From NCBI RefSeq assembly GCF_016793225.1, contig NZ_JAEUMN010000156.1, positions 1 through 64,000 of the forward strand: DNA of 64,000 nucleotides, given 5' to 3'. The notes beneath the pieces were generated by a model, which was not told the origin of the DNA, made no database searches, and saw only the letters and a program-made list of their open reading frames with translations. Position 1 is the stretch's first letter. Every line of letters begins with the position of its first letter. This DNA comes from Phenylobacterium sp. Lineage in GTDB: Bacteria; Pseudomonadota; Alphaproteobacteria; Caulobacterales; Caulobacteraceae. The translations under genes and the position numbers were made by a program. Positions 8,174 to 15,624 of the stretch are shown here, one piece after another.

Positions 8174-8401
8174 ATGGCTGATGCGAAACAACGCAACGAC
8201 GACATCTTGTGGGGCTGCGAGGCGATCGCTGCCGAGATCGGTCGAGAGCGTAGTGCGACCTTCCACATGCTGAGTTCTGGCGCGCTGCCGCCCGCCCGCA
8301 AGATCGGCGGCAGATGGTGCGCTTCGCGCTCTCGGCTGCGGGCCTGGCTCCGCGGCGAATTGGAGGCGCCCGCCGCCGCGGCCGAGAGGGCGCAGGCGTG
8401 A
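8174..8401 (+). CDS. AlpA/MerR-like helix-turn-helix regulator
   Basis: 75 residues. The pattern ILWGCEAIAAEIGRE, LSSGALPPARKIGGRWCAS and LRAWLRG is that of small winged-helix regulators of the AlpA/excisionase type found near phage and island integrases. The ATG at 8174 has GGAG at a good distance; a TTG lies just before it. It overlaps the next gene (GTGA). AlpA-type proteins activate integrase or replication genes in P4-like satellites, which fits the helicase gene downstream. Confidence 0.8.
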   Translation: MADAKQRNDDILWGCEAIAAEIGRERSATFHMLSSGALPPARKIGGRWCASRSRLRAWLRGELEAPAAAAERAQA

Positions 8402-8688
8402 GGGACAAGCGGGGGATCCACACGCCTGCCCAATGTCGGGCCGCTCGCGCACTGCTGGGCCTCACCGCAGACGATCTGGCGCGGCGCGCTCGGCTTACCA
8501 TCGACGTCGTCGCGGCCTTTGAGGCCGGTGGCGATATCGAGCTGCCGGCCCGGGCGGCGCTTGAGAACGCGCTTCGGGAATGCGGGGTCATCGGCATCGC
8601 TGAGGCCGCCGCTGGGGAGGGCGTTCGCTTCAGTCGCCCGGCGACCGACCCCGCGAGGCGAGCGCCGTTCGCCTTCGACCTGGCTTGA
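8398..8688 (+). CDS. Small XRE-like helix-turn-helix protein
   Basis: 96 residues with a GTG start that overlaps the AlpA-like gene's stop. Residues about 8-60 look like a Cro/C1-type fold (CRAARALLGLTADDLARRA, then a recognition-helix region). The second half is a short strand-rich segment ending in PFAFDLA, a layout seen in many alphaproteobacterial XRE proteins of about 90 residues. It is probably a second regulator of the element's early operon. The helicase gene starts 19 bases downstream. Confidence 0.7.
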   Translation: MRDKRGIHTPAQCRAARALLGLTADDLARRARLTIDVVAAFEAGGDIELPARAALENALRECGVIGIAEAAAGEGVRFSRPATDPARRAPFAFDLA

Positions 8689-8707
8689 TCGGGGCAGAGG
8701 CTCACGC

Positions 8708-10093
8708 GTGAACGTGATTTCCACATTCCAGGCCGCCGGCGACGGGCCCTTCGCGGTGGACGAGGGCGTCGAGGCGCCGGCCTATTCTGACGAGGACCTC
8801 GCGCTAAGGGTCGCAGGCGAGCGGGCCGGGGACGCCCGCTACGTGGCCGCTTGGGGCAGGTGGTACCGCCTCGTGGGGCACAAGTGGGCGGCCGACGTGA
8901 AGCTCGCCACCCTCTACGCCGTGCGAGAGACCTGCCGGCAGGCCGCGTGCGGATCCTCAAACCCCAAGGAGGCGCTCGCACTGGCGAGCTACCGGACGGT
9001 GAGCGCAGTCGAGAGGCTGGCGCGGTGCGATCCGCGCTTAGCCGCGACCGTCGACCAATGGGACGCCGACCCCCTGCTTCTCAACACGCCGGGCGGCGTG
9101 GTCGACCTTAACCAGTGGACTGAGCGGCCGGCCGTCCCAGAGGACTACTTCACGAAGTCCACCGCGGTCGCGCCGGCCGCGTCGGGGGTAAAGCCCGAAC
9201 GGTGGCGCAGCTTCCTGGACGAGGTCACAGGTGGCGACGCGATGCTCGCGCGCCACCTGCAGAAGATCGCTGGGTACTGTCTCAGCGGCGACACGAGCCA
9301 CCACGCGATCTTCTTCGCCTACGGCACGGGCGCGAACGGCAAGTCGGTCTTCGTGAACACCCTTATGGGCGTGCTGGGCGACTATGCGACCTCCACGCCC
9401 ATGGAAACCCTCATGGCCTCCAAGGAGGATCGCCACCCTACCGAGCTGGCGGATCTGCGCGGCGCGCGCCTGGTCACGTCCGTCGAGACCGAGGAAGGGC
9501 GGCGCTGGGCGGAGTCCAGGGTTAAGCAGCTCACCGGAGGCGACGCCATCAAGGCCCGGTTCATGCGGCAGGACTTCTTCGAGTTCCGGCCGCAGTTCAA
9601 GCTGCTGGTCGCCGGCAATCACAAGCCCGCGCTGAGGGGCGTCGACGAGGCGATCCGCCGCCGGTTCCAACTGCTGCCCTTCACCGTCACCATTCCGCCG
9701 CAAGAGCGCGACCCCGACCTGGCCGAGAAGCTCCGGAGCGAGTGGCCGGCGATCCTGCGTTGGATGATCGAGGGGTACGACGCCTTCCGCGAGGAGGGCT
9801 TGGCGCCTCCGCCGGCTGTGGCAGCGGCCACGGCCGAGTACCTCGAGGCGGAGGACGCGTTCGGCCAATGGGTGGAAGACTGCTGTGAGCGGCACGGCGA
9901 CGCCTTCGAGCCGACGGGTACGCTCTACGCGAGCTGGAAGTCCTGGGCCACACGGCATGGCGAGTACGTCGGGCCCACCAAGCGGTTCGTCCAGACGCTG
10001 ACCAGCCACGGGTTCGAATACCGCCGCACCAACGCCGCTCGAGGATTCCGGGGCCTGAGGGTGCGGGCGCTCTCGGTGAGCGACGCCGAGTGA
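8708..10093 (+). CDS. SF3 helicase of the P4/D5 type, without a primase domain
   Basis: 461 residues from a GTG at 8708. An N-terminal D5-type region (about 20-190) is followed by an AAA+ SF3 helicase with Walker A GTGANGKS (206-213), a Walker B-like strand around 254-263, sensor LLVAGNHKP (299-307) and an arginine-finger region RRRF (317-320). The C-terminus is a small winged-helix-like tail. P4 alpha and related proteins carry a primase domain before the helicase; none is present here, and no separate primase gene is adjacent. It would unwind DNA at the replication origin of the element. Confidence 0.9.
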   Translation: MNVISTFQAAGDGPFAVDEGVEAPAYSDEDLALRVAGERAGDARYVAAWGRWYRLVGHKWAADVKLATLYAVRETCRQAACGSSNPKEALALASYRTVSAVERLARCDPRLAATVDQWDADPLLLNTPGGVVDLNQWTERPAVPEDYFTKSTAVAPAASGVKPERWRSFLDEVTGGDAMLARHLQKIAGYCLSGDTSHHAIFFAYGTGANGKSVFVNTLMGVLGDYATSTPMETLMASKEDRHPTELADLRGARLVTSVETEEGRRWAESRVKQLTGGDAIKARFMRQDFFEFRPQFKLLVAGNHKPALRGVDEAIRRRFQLLPFTVTIPPQERDPDLAEKLRSEWPAILRWMIEGYDAFREEGLAPPPAVAAATAEYLEAEDAFGQWVEDCCERHGDAFEPTGTLYASWKSWATRHGEYVGPTKRFVQTLTSHGFEYRRTNAARGFRGLRVRALSVSDAE

Positions 10094-10309
10094 CACCACG
10101 TGACGCCCTTCCGGCATTGCCCCTCTACGCGCGTGCGCAGACATGCGCGCGTCACAGCGACAAACCCGGGGCGACGTCACTTGCCGTCACTCGCCTCGTT
10201 CGGGGGGGTAGGGGGGTCGAATCTCTACAGACCTTCGGCTCCCGGACCGGCTTGGGCATCGCGCGCAAGTTTTCGCTGAAATCGCTTAACTTTTTCCTGG
10301 GAGGCCCTC

Positions 10310-10537
10310 GTGCCTGCCTCGGCCGCTGATAGACAGCGCCGGCGGCGCGAGCGCATCCGCCATGGGCGGACTTTGGTCCGCGTGGAGCTGTCGTTCGACG
10401 ACGTCGAAAGCCTGATCGAGGGTGGCCATCTCCCGGCATGGGATGAGGCCGATCCGGACGCCATCGCCGTCGCGATCCTGCTGCTGATCCGGAGGACCGT
10501 CACGCGTGACGGGGTGGCGGCGCGGCGCGGCGTATGA
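10310..10537 (+). CDS. Small acidic/basic hypothetical protein of the phage-like operon
   Basis: 75 residues from a GTG preceded by GGGAGG at good spacing. A basic N-terminus (RQRRRRERIRHGR) leads into a strand and helix, and a second helical region (AIAVAILLLI) ends the chain. Short basic-start proteins of this type are often DNA-binding in phage regions, but no family was recognised. Its stop overlaps the next start (ATGA). The 216 bases before it hold no gene; they contain GC-rich palindromic runs (ACGCGCG at about 10127 against GCGCGCGT near 10147) and a G-run. Confidence 0.6.
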   Translation: MPASAADRQRRRRERIRHGRTLVRVELSFDDVESLIEGGHLPAWDEADPDAIAVAILLLIRRTVTRDGVAARRGV

Positions 10538-11292
10538 CCCGAACCATGATGATCGAATCACTCGCCAAACCCCTGGACGCCGTGAAGCGGGCCGTCGCAC
10601 CGAACGCTCTGCAAGCGGAGCTGGACAGCATCAACGCGCAGCTCCCCCAACTCGAGGCCGACGCCGAGGCGAAGCGCCAGGCGGTAGGCGAAGCTGCGGC
10701 CGCGATTGCCCGGGGCGCTCGGCTGACAGAAGCGAAGCAGCGCGAGATCGTCGCGGCCTACAGCGAAGCCCTGGCCGAGGTGAAGGTGCTGCGCACGCGC
10801 CGCCGGCGCCTGCAGGAGCTGTTGCGCCCGCCCTCCGCCGTTCGTTCCGCCCTGGTGAGCCTTCCCGTGCCCAAGGAGCTGGCGGCCGTCCGCGCCGAGC
10901 TGGAGGCCGTCCGCGCAGAGCGCCTGGCGCTGATCCACCGGAAGGCGGCTATGCGGTCCGACAAGCCCGACCAGGCGCACGAGGCCCGGCTGGCCGACCT
11001 GGAGGATAGCATCCGGACGCTGCGGATCCGCCGCGCCGAGCTGGAGCCGTCGCACAACAAGGCCATTCGCGCGGCCCTCCGTCCGCTGGAGGTTGAGCAG
11101 GCTCGGAAGCTGAAGGCGGCCGCCTCCGAGTTCCTCGCGGCGTGGGAGGTCCTCGCGGAGGTCGCCAGCGAGAAGCCCCCTTACACGCCTGACGTCGGGA
11201 ACGGCCTGGAGCGGATCGGGAACATCTCTCCGCTGCCGGCGCACCAGGCGATCGATCTGGCCAACCGAATCCTGGCGGGGGCGGGCGAATGA
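10534..11292 (+). CDS. Long coiled-coil protein upstream of the prohead protease
   Basis: 252 residues, almost entirely charged helix with heptad-like spacing at about residues 20-190. No domain was recognised. It is coupled at both ends by ATGA overlaps to a small protein and to an HK97-type protease. A coiled-coil protein next to a prohead protease recalls scaffolding or portal-associated proteins, but nothing in the sequence proves this. Confidence 0.7.
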   Translation: MTRTMMIESLAKPLDAVKRAVAPNALQAELDSINAQLPQLEADAEAKRQAVGEAAAAIARGARLTEAKQREIVAAYSEALAEVKVLRTRRRRLQELLRPPSAVRSALVSLPVPKELAAVRAELEAVRAERLALIHRKAAMRSDKPDQAHEARLADLEDSIRTLRIRRAELEPSHNKAIRAALRPLEVEQARKLKAAASEFLAAWEVLAEVASEKPPYTPDVGNGLERIGNISPLPAHQAIDLANRILAGAGE

Positions 11293-12014
11293 CCGACCGG
11301 GTTTTCATCCGGGGCTTCGCAGCCCCGTTCGGGCTCCCCGCGCGCATCGCCGAGGGCGGCGCACAGGTCGAGATGATCGAGGCGTACGCGTTCAACTTGG
11401 CGGGCCCAATCGATATCCGGTGCCTGCACGATGGCGAGGCCTTCGCGGACACGAAGGCTGGCACTCTTCGCCTGGACCAGAACGACCACGGTTTGCGCTT
11501 CGAGGCTGCGCTGCCGGGTCGCTGTGAAGTGTGGGCCTGGGCGCGTGACTTGGCGGAGGATCGCCTGGGCGTATCCGTCCAGTTCGCCGCCGGCACCCGC
11601 AAGGCGACTCGGACGCGAGATCACGGCGGCCAGCCGATGGACCTGGTGACCAGCGCGAGGATCAGTCACATCGCGATCGTTCACGAACCCGCTTACCGGG
11701 ATACCAGCTGCTGGCTCTCGACGTGGGATCACTACGACATGCCGCCGCGGCTCCGCAGCTGGGCGGAGTTGTGGGGCGAGGACCCACCTGTCGCTGCCGC
11801 ACCGATCGCGCCTGTCGTCGACGCGGTGCGCAAGGTGGCCGGCCCTACCGTGGAACAGCACCTAGGGACGTTGAGGCGCTTGCGCTTGAAGTTCGATCCC
11901 GAGAGTCGGGACCGCTTGGCGCAGTATGTCGACGCTCATCGCGGCGACGCAGACTTCGCCACGGCGATGGACATCAACATCCAGGAGTTGGCCGCCGCCG
12001 CGGCCGCGAAGTGA
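11289..12014 (+). CDS. HK97-family prohead protease
   Basis: 241 residues. The N-terminal 140 follow the S78 prohead protease layout: an opening RGFAAPFG strand, a His at 47 in CLHDGE, LGVSVQF with Ser96, and the closing strand SHIAIVHEPAY. The 49-residue spacing between His47 and Ser96 suits a catalytic pair of the family. In phages it cleaves scaffold and capsid during head maturation. Its usual partners (portal, major capsid) are not beside it. The C-terminal 100 residues are helical and unassigned. The start overlaps the coiled-coil gene. Confidence 0.8.
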   Translation: MTDRVFIRGFAAPFGLPARIAEGGAQVEMIEAYAFNLAGPIDIRCLHDGEAFADTKAGTLRLDQNDHGLRFEAALPGRCEVWAWARDLAEDRLGVSVQFAAGTRKATRTRDHGGQPMDLVTSARISHIAIVHEPAYRDTSCWLSTWDHYDMPPRLRSWAELWGEDPPVAAAPIAPVVDAVRKVAGPTVEQHLGTLRRLRLKFDPESRDRLAQYVDAHRGDADFATAMDINIQELAAAAAAK

Positions 12015-12203
12015 ACGAGATGCTTGGCCCGCCCGGTACAATGAACGAGCGGGTCACGCGCGACGTTGGGAGCGTGGTCCCTGTGAGGCGGAGTGGTAGC
12101 GCATGCCCTTCCGTTTTCGACGGCCCTGCACGCGTTCCCAGCGTCATGGCCGCAGCGTCGCCGGCTGAGGAGACGGCGGCGGCGCTGCGGCCACACCACA
12201 CAC

Positions 12204-12241
12204 GCGAACGGCGTTCGCCTGCCCACGCGAACGCCGTTCGC
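12204..12241. repeat. Two 15-bp palindromes in inverted orientation
   Basis: GCGAACGGCGTTCGC (12204-12218) and its exact reverse complement GCGAACGCCGTTCGC (12227-12241) lie 8 bases apart, just before the ribosome-binding site of the kinase gene. A third copy is at 13124-13138. They may be an operator or a terminator; the gap 12015-12265 otherwise shows nothing. Confidence 0.7.
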
Positions 12242-12265
12242 CTCTCCTGAAGGAGTAATCCGCCC

Positions 12266-12784
12266 ATGGCCGCCGGCGACCTCAGCCGTCCGTCCGGGAT
12301 CGGGCGGAGCTACATACCTCTCAACCTGATCTGCGGCCCGCCAGGCGCGGGCAAGTCCGCCTACGTGCGGGCCCATGCGCAACCCCGCGACCTCGTGCTG
12401 TGCTTCGACGAGCTGGCGAGGCAGATGTTCGGGCGCGGGCGCGCGGCTCCCGAGCGCGTTGGCGCCACTCTCACCGACAAGCAGGTGTTCGCGGTCCTCG
12501 AGGAGCGCAACCGGCTACTGGCGGACCTCGCGCGGCCTGACACGTCCCTCCGCTGGCGCTGGGCCTGGCTGATCGCCTTGGAGCCCATCGCCGAACATCG
12601 TGAGTGGTGGGCCCGAACGATGGGCGCAAGGGTGTTCGTGCTGCCGACGCCGGCGGACGAATGCCTCCGCCGGATCCAGGCGGACACGACCGCGGGAGAT
12701 GATCGCGGCCCCCGCGCGGCCGACCTGGTGCGCAGCTGGTGGTCGACGTATCGGCCGGCCGCATGCGATCGCGAAGCGACCTGA
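12266..12784 (+). CDS. Phage-type P-loop kinase or ATPase
   Basis: 172 residues. Walker A GPPGAGKS lies at 24-31, directly after a short N-terminus, followed by a strand with CFDEL and a C-terminal lid-like region rich in Arg. This fits small nucleotide or polynucleotide kinase-like proteins (AAA_33 type) common in phages, often near HNH or terminase genes. AAGGAG precedes the ATG at a usable distance. It is separated from the protease by 251 bases containing palindromic repeats. The substrate is unknown. Confidence 0.75.
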   Translation: MAAGDLSRPSGIGRSYIPLNLICGPPGAGKSAYVRAHAQPRDLVLCFDELARQMFGRGRAAPERVGATLTDKQVFAVLEERNRLLADLARPDTSLRWRWAWLIALEPIAEHREWWARTMGARVFVLPTPADECLRRIQADTTAGDDRGPRAADLVRSWWSTYRPAACDREAT

Positions 12785-12975
12785 AGGCCAGGACGACGTT
12801 TCGGCCTGGCATGACAGTCGAACCGCCTCCGGCGGCGCAGTTCACAGGGCCGCCCGCGCCAGGCCTGCGCCACACACCTACGTAAACTTACGGGGGTATC
12901 GCTTAAGCCGCCGGTCTGCGACCTTTGTTCGGCGTCACGGCCGGAGCCGACTAGGGGGCCTGCGACTAGGGCGCA

Positions 12976-13001
12976 GGGCGGCTCAGCCTAGAGAGCCGCC
13001 C
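12976..13001. terminator. Hairpin downstream of the kinase gene
   Basis: GGGCGGCTC (12976-12984) and GAGCCGCCC (12993-13001) form a perfect 9-bp stem with an 8-base loop. No U-tract follows. It probably marks the end of the rightward operon. Nothing else coding is seen at 12785-13123. Confidence 0.45.
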
Positions 13002-13123
13002 ACCTAGGCCTCACGTCCCTTGCGACGGACCTTCTGAACAGTCGACCGCCTGCGGCGGCCCGGCGTCAACACCGCGCGAGCGAGCCACCGAATCTCGGAC
13101 AAATTGTCCGAATTCCTCGTGGC

Positions 13124-13138
13124 GCGAACGGCGTTCGC
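13124..13138. repeat. Third copy of the 15-bp palindrome
   Basis: GCGAACGGCGTTCGC, identical to 12204-12218. A shorter palindrome, CGGACAAATTGTCCG, lies just upstream at about 13097-13111. Confidence 0.65.
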
Positions 13139-13186
13139 CGTCCGCAGCTTGAAGCGGCGGCCGAATGAGCGCAGATTCCGCGCGGG

Positions 13187-13207
13187 CTTCGAAACCCGGA
13201 CCAGCAA
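13187..13207 (+). repeat. Single copy of a TTCGAAA/CCAGCAA motif
   Basis: CTTCGAAACCCGGACCAGCAA. The same two blocks, TTCGAAA and CCAGCAA with a few bases between, form both arms of the hairpin at 13361-13432. This copy is in direct orientation with the right arm. Confidence 0.6.
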
Positions 13208-13239
13208 TAGGTCGGACCCGTTGGCGCGGGCCCCCGACC

Positions 13240-13263
13240 AAAAAAGCGAGCGTGACGGCTCGC
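13240..13263 (-). terminator. Intrinsic terminator on the minus strand
   Basis: GCGAGC (13246-13251) and GCTCGC (13258-13263) pair around a 6-base loop. On the minus strand the hairpin is followed directly by six T (plus-strand A at 13240-13245), the canonical rho-independent layout. No minus-strand protein gene lies upstream of it within the gap, so it may end a small RNA that includes the 13361-13432 hairpin. Confidence 0.6.
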
Positions 13264-13360
13264 AACAGGCTCGCGCTTGGCGGCGCGAAGCACCTTGGCC
13301 CTATGTGGCCGGGGGCGGCGCGCCATGTCCAGGGCGAAAGCCTAAAAGCCGTCGGCCTGT

Positions 13361-13432
13361 CTTGCTGGCAGGTTTCGAACCCCCGGCTGCCGGCGCCGAT
13401 CGCCGGCGCGGCCTTCGAAAGCCGACCAGCAA
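13361..13432 (-). repeat. 72-base nested inverted repeat, possible structured RNA
   Basis: CTTGCTGG pairs with CCAGCAAG at the ends. Inside, GGTTTCGAA pairs with TTCGAAAGCC with one bulge, and CGGCGC/GCGCCG pair near the apex. This gives about 23 base pairs in one long arm. It ends 11 bases before the start of the gene at 13444. It could act as a cruciform, as a protein-binding site, or as an RNA read on the minus strand and ended by the terminator at 13240-13263. Confidence 0.55.
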
Positions 13433-13443
13433 GGACTATCGCC

Positions 13444-13929
13444 ATGAACGCCCACACTCCTGATCTTCACGAGCGCCACGGCCGCCAGGTTGCCCTGGAC
13501 GCCTGCCCCGTCGCGGCGATCGCGCGCCGGTTCGCGCACCTCGAGGACGAGGACGCCAAGATCCAGAACACCTTCGGCCGGCCAGATCAGCAGCGCATGA
13601 AGGACGAGATGCTTAGCCAGGAGCTCCTCGACTGCGCCGATCAGCTAGGCCAGCAGGCCGAATGGCTGGAGGCGTGCACGCTGGAGGGCGTCTATTTCCA
13701 GGCGCTCCAGCTGGGCCGGGTGGCACGTGAGATCGTAGACGAGGCGACGCAGGACCCCAGCGACGGCTTCCACGTCGCCCGCTTGAGCCGGCGGTTCAAT
13801 CGCCTGCAGCACCTCGTTCTGGACGGCCTCGAGCGTCTCGGCGGCTTCGACGGCGCCGACTACGGCAAGCGGCACCTGACCCTGAGCATGCCGCAGTTCC
13901 GCGAGGTCCTCGAGCATCTGAGGGCATAG
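13444..13929 (+). CDS. Helical hypothetical protein of the mobile region
   Basis: 161 residues, all helical, with no recognised domain. It has an N-terminal region rich in His and Asp and three or four amphipathic helices containing LDCADQLGQQAEWLEA and RRFNRLQHLVLDGL. The ATG follows a long structured leader (13361-13432). It stands alone on its strand and is probably part of the same island. Confidence 0.7.
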   Translation: MNAHTPDLHERHGRQVALDACPVAAIARRFAHLEDEDAKIQNTFGRPDQQRMKDEMLSQELLDCADQLGQQAEWLEACTLEGVYFQALQLGRVAREIVDEATQDPSDGFHVARLSRRFNRLQHLVLDGLERLGGFDGADYGKRHLTLSMPQFREVLEHLRA

Positions 13930-13989
13930 GGCGGCAGCTCAGCAGCTAGGCGGCGAGCGGGCGGCGGCTCCCGGAGCCCCCCGCTCGGC

Positions 13990-14214
13990 TCAGCGCCTCC
14001 ATGTCTGGCCGAACTCCTGATCGAACCACAGATCCACCGTCTCGTGCACGCCCATGATCGAGCGAAAGTTGAGGACGCTCGGGTGGTGCTCGCGCAACCA
14101 ACTCATGAAGGCAAAGACGCTGAGCTGCCCAGGGTCCACCTGGCTTAGCCCTTCGACTTTGCGCCATTCATGGCACAGGTGGCGGATCGCCTTCTCAGCT
14201 TCTGCCTTCTGCAT
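13990..14214 (-). CDS. Small hypothetical protein, phage-associated type
   Basis: 74 residues from the ATG at 14214; a longer frame starts at 14286. The pattern AIRHLCHEWRK, FMSWLREHHPSVLNFRS and LWFDQEFGQTWRR matches short uncharacterised proteins often met in alphaproteobacterial prophages. Function unknown. It lies 131 bases downstream of a DUF3892-like gene on the same strand. Confidence 0.6.
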   Translation of the reverse strand: MQKAEAEKAIRHLCHEWRKVEGLSQVDPGQLSVFAFMSWLREHHPSVLNFRSIMGVHETVDLWFDQEFGQTWRR

Positions 14215-14345
14215 GGCCACAGCAGTGTCTCGCGAGTCGCCATGCCTGTCGCACGGAGCCACCAGCAGAATTCGGAGCGCCCTCACGAAGGCGCCCGCCG
14301 AGGAGGGGCCCCCGGCGGGCGCTTGGGTAGGCAGCCTTGCTGTAG

Positions 14346-14609
14346 CTAGAAGACCGGCAAGGCCAGGAGGTTGTTTGGCACGAAGCCGTCCGCCTCGGTC
14401 TTCACGAAGCGTCGAAGGCGTTGGCTAACAGCAGACATCAGCCAGACCGACCGACCCTGAGCGACCGTCCAGAAACGGTGCCCTTGATCCATTAGCCGAA
14501 GGATCGCGTCGATATCCAGGTAGCCGCACTCAGGGCCGTAGAGGCCTTCGAGGCGGCGGTCGACATCGAAGCCGTCGGGCCGGTGATGAGTAATCTGGAA
14601 CGTAGCCAT
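14346..14609 (-). CDS. DUF3892-like small protein
   Basis: 87 residues from the ATG at 14609 (MATFQITHHRPDG). The order of elements is that of DUF3892: an opening strand, DIDAILRLMDQGHRFWT, V-rich middle and the closing FVKTEADGFVPNNLLALPVF, in which NNL and LP are the conserved end. Function unknown; such proteins are frequent near mobile elements. A longer frame to 14660 adds a non-conserved stretch and was not chosen. Confidence 0.65.
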   Translation of the reverse strand: MATFQITHHRPDGFDVDRRLEGLYGPECGYLDIDAILRLMDQGHRFWTVAQGRSVWLMSAVSQRLRRFVKTEADGFVPNNLLALPVF

Positions 14610-15061
14610 GATGGCAGTCATCCTTCTTCGGATGTGTGTTCTGCCGGGCTTGACACGCACCGCCCCGACGACTCATCGTCCCGAGGCTTCACTCGAAAGC
14701 GCGTTTCCCGCAGCCCGGCCAGGCTTGCGGCGAGAAGCTCCGAAGCGCACGGGCCGTGGGGAAGGTCAGAGCTCCCCGCGGCCTTTTTCGTGCCCGCCGA
14801 AGCGTCACGAGCCGAACGGTGGAATCGGTCTCGGTTTGAGTCAATATGTTGGGGGTGCCGTCCACAGGTCACACAGGACCTGGACGAGCGTTTCTCGTGA
14901 AACGCCCTCTTGTACGCGCGATTCTCGGCGGAGGAACAGCGCCAGATTAGGCCGGGTGAGCCTTGGCGACCGCGAATCAGCAGGCGATCGCCACGGTCGG
15001 GAACGTCTGATCAAGCTGGAAGCGGGCCCCAGCTACCAGCGACGCTCCACCACGTGGTTTC
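14610..15061. other. Gene-poor stretch with a possible recombinase relic
   Basis: No full gene is convincing here. On the plus strand at about 14901-14942 a frame closed by a stop just upstream reads ALLYARFSAEEQRQ, which resembles the start of serine recombinases (compare AAVYARFSDD of the intact enzyme at 5750-7402). The similarity ends after about 14 residues. It may be a relic of an integrase gene or chance. Confidence 0.3.
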
Positions 15062-15283
15062 TCAGGCCGCCGCGTCCGACTGCGCGTCCCTGGTCGGCGA
15101 CTCGTCATCCGGGCCGTTGATCACCACGCGGGCGACGTGGCCCGCGGCCTCGGCCTTGCCGGCGGCCCCCATGGCGGCGGCAGTGGCGGTCTCGAGGCTG
15201 GAGTAGGGGCCGAAGCGCTTCTTGCCCAGGCCGACGGTCCAGACCCCGTCCACCAGATCCACCGTGTACTCGACCTCGGCCAT
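15062..15283 (-). CDS. Small DUF2188-like protein
   Basis: 73 residues. The beta-strand pattern YTVDLVDGVWTVGLGKKRFGPYSS followed by a helix (ETATAAAMGAAGKAEAAG) and a last strand is that of DUF2188-type small domains, in which a few short strands precede a helix. The tail is acidic. Function unknown. Divergent from the gene at 15422. Confidence 0.6.
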   Translation of the reverse strand: MAEVEYTVDLVDGVWTVGLGKKRFGPYSSLETATAAAMGAAGKAEAAGHVARVVINGPDDESPTRDAQSDAAA

Positions 15284-15421
15284 CGTTCGCCGCCCCGCTC
15301 CCGAACGCTGGAGCTTGGGCGCGATTCTCCCTGAGAGGCGAACGCGATGCGTCTGGCACGCGAATTGTTGCGTAACGCGTTAGGCGGGCCAAAACGGCAC
15401 GCCGGCTTTGGAGACAAGCCG

Positions 15422-15616
15422 ATGGCGTCTTCAGTTCTCGTGGCCCGCACCAAGCCGGACGGGCTTGAGTACCTTCTCCGCGCCGCCCCCGTGGCGTGGA
15501 CCGATGCGTCGGAACTCGCGCAGCACTACACCACGGTCCGGGACGCCACGCGCGCGGCCCTGCGCCTGCCCAGCCGCTTCCGCGCGTTCGCCCTGCCGTT
15601 CCACGGCGAGGCCTGA
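15422..15616 (+). CDS. Small hypothetical protein
   Basis: 64 residues. The ATG at 15422 has GGAG eight bases upstream; a longer frame to 15347 lacks such a site. It has a strand-strand-helix composition with LPSRFRAFALPFHGE at the end. Not recognised. It lies at the border between accessory and core DNA, 8 bases from the convergent methyltransferase gene. Confidence 0.6.
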   Translation: MASSVLVARTKPDGLEYLLRAAPVAWTDASELAQHYTTVRDATRAALRLPSRFRAFALPFHGEA

Positions 15617-15624
15617 GGGACGCG

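Noticed and set aside
13360..13440. tRNA-like segment with GGTTTCGAACC
   Set aside because: The T-arm stem does not pair and no acceptor or anticodon stem fits; explained better by the nested inverted repeat.
13165..13443. Upstream extension of the gene at 13444
   Set aside because: The extension crosses the repeats and hairpin and has no coding character; ATG at 13444 is preferred.
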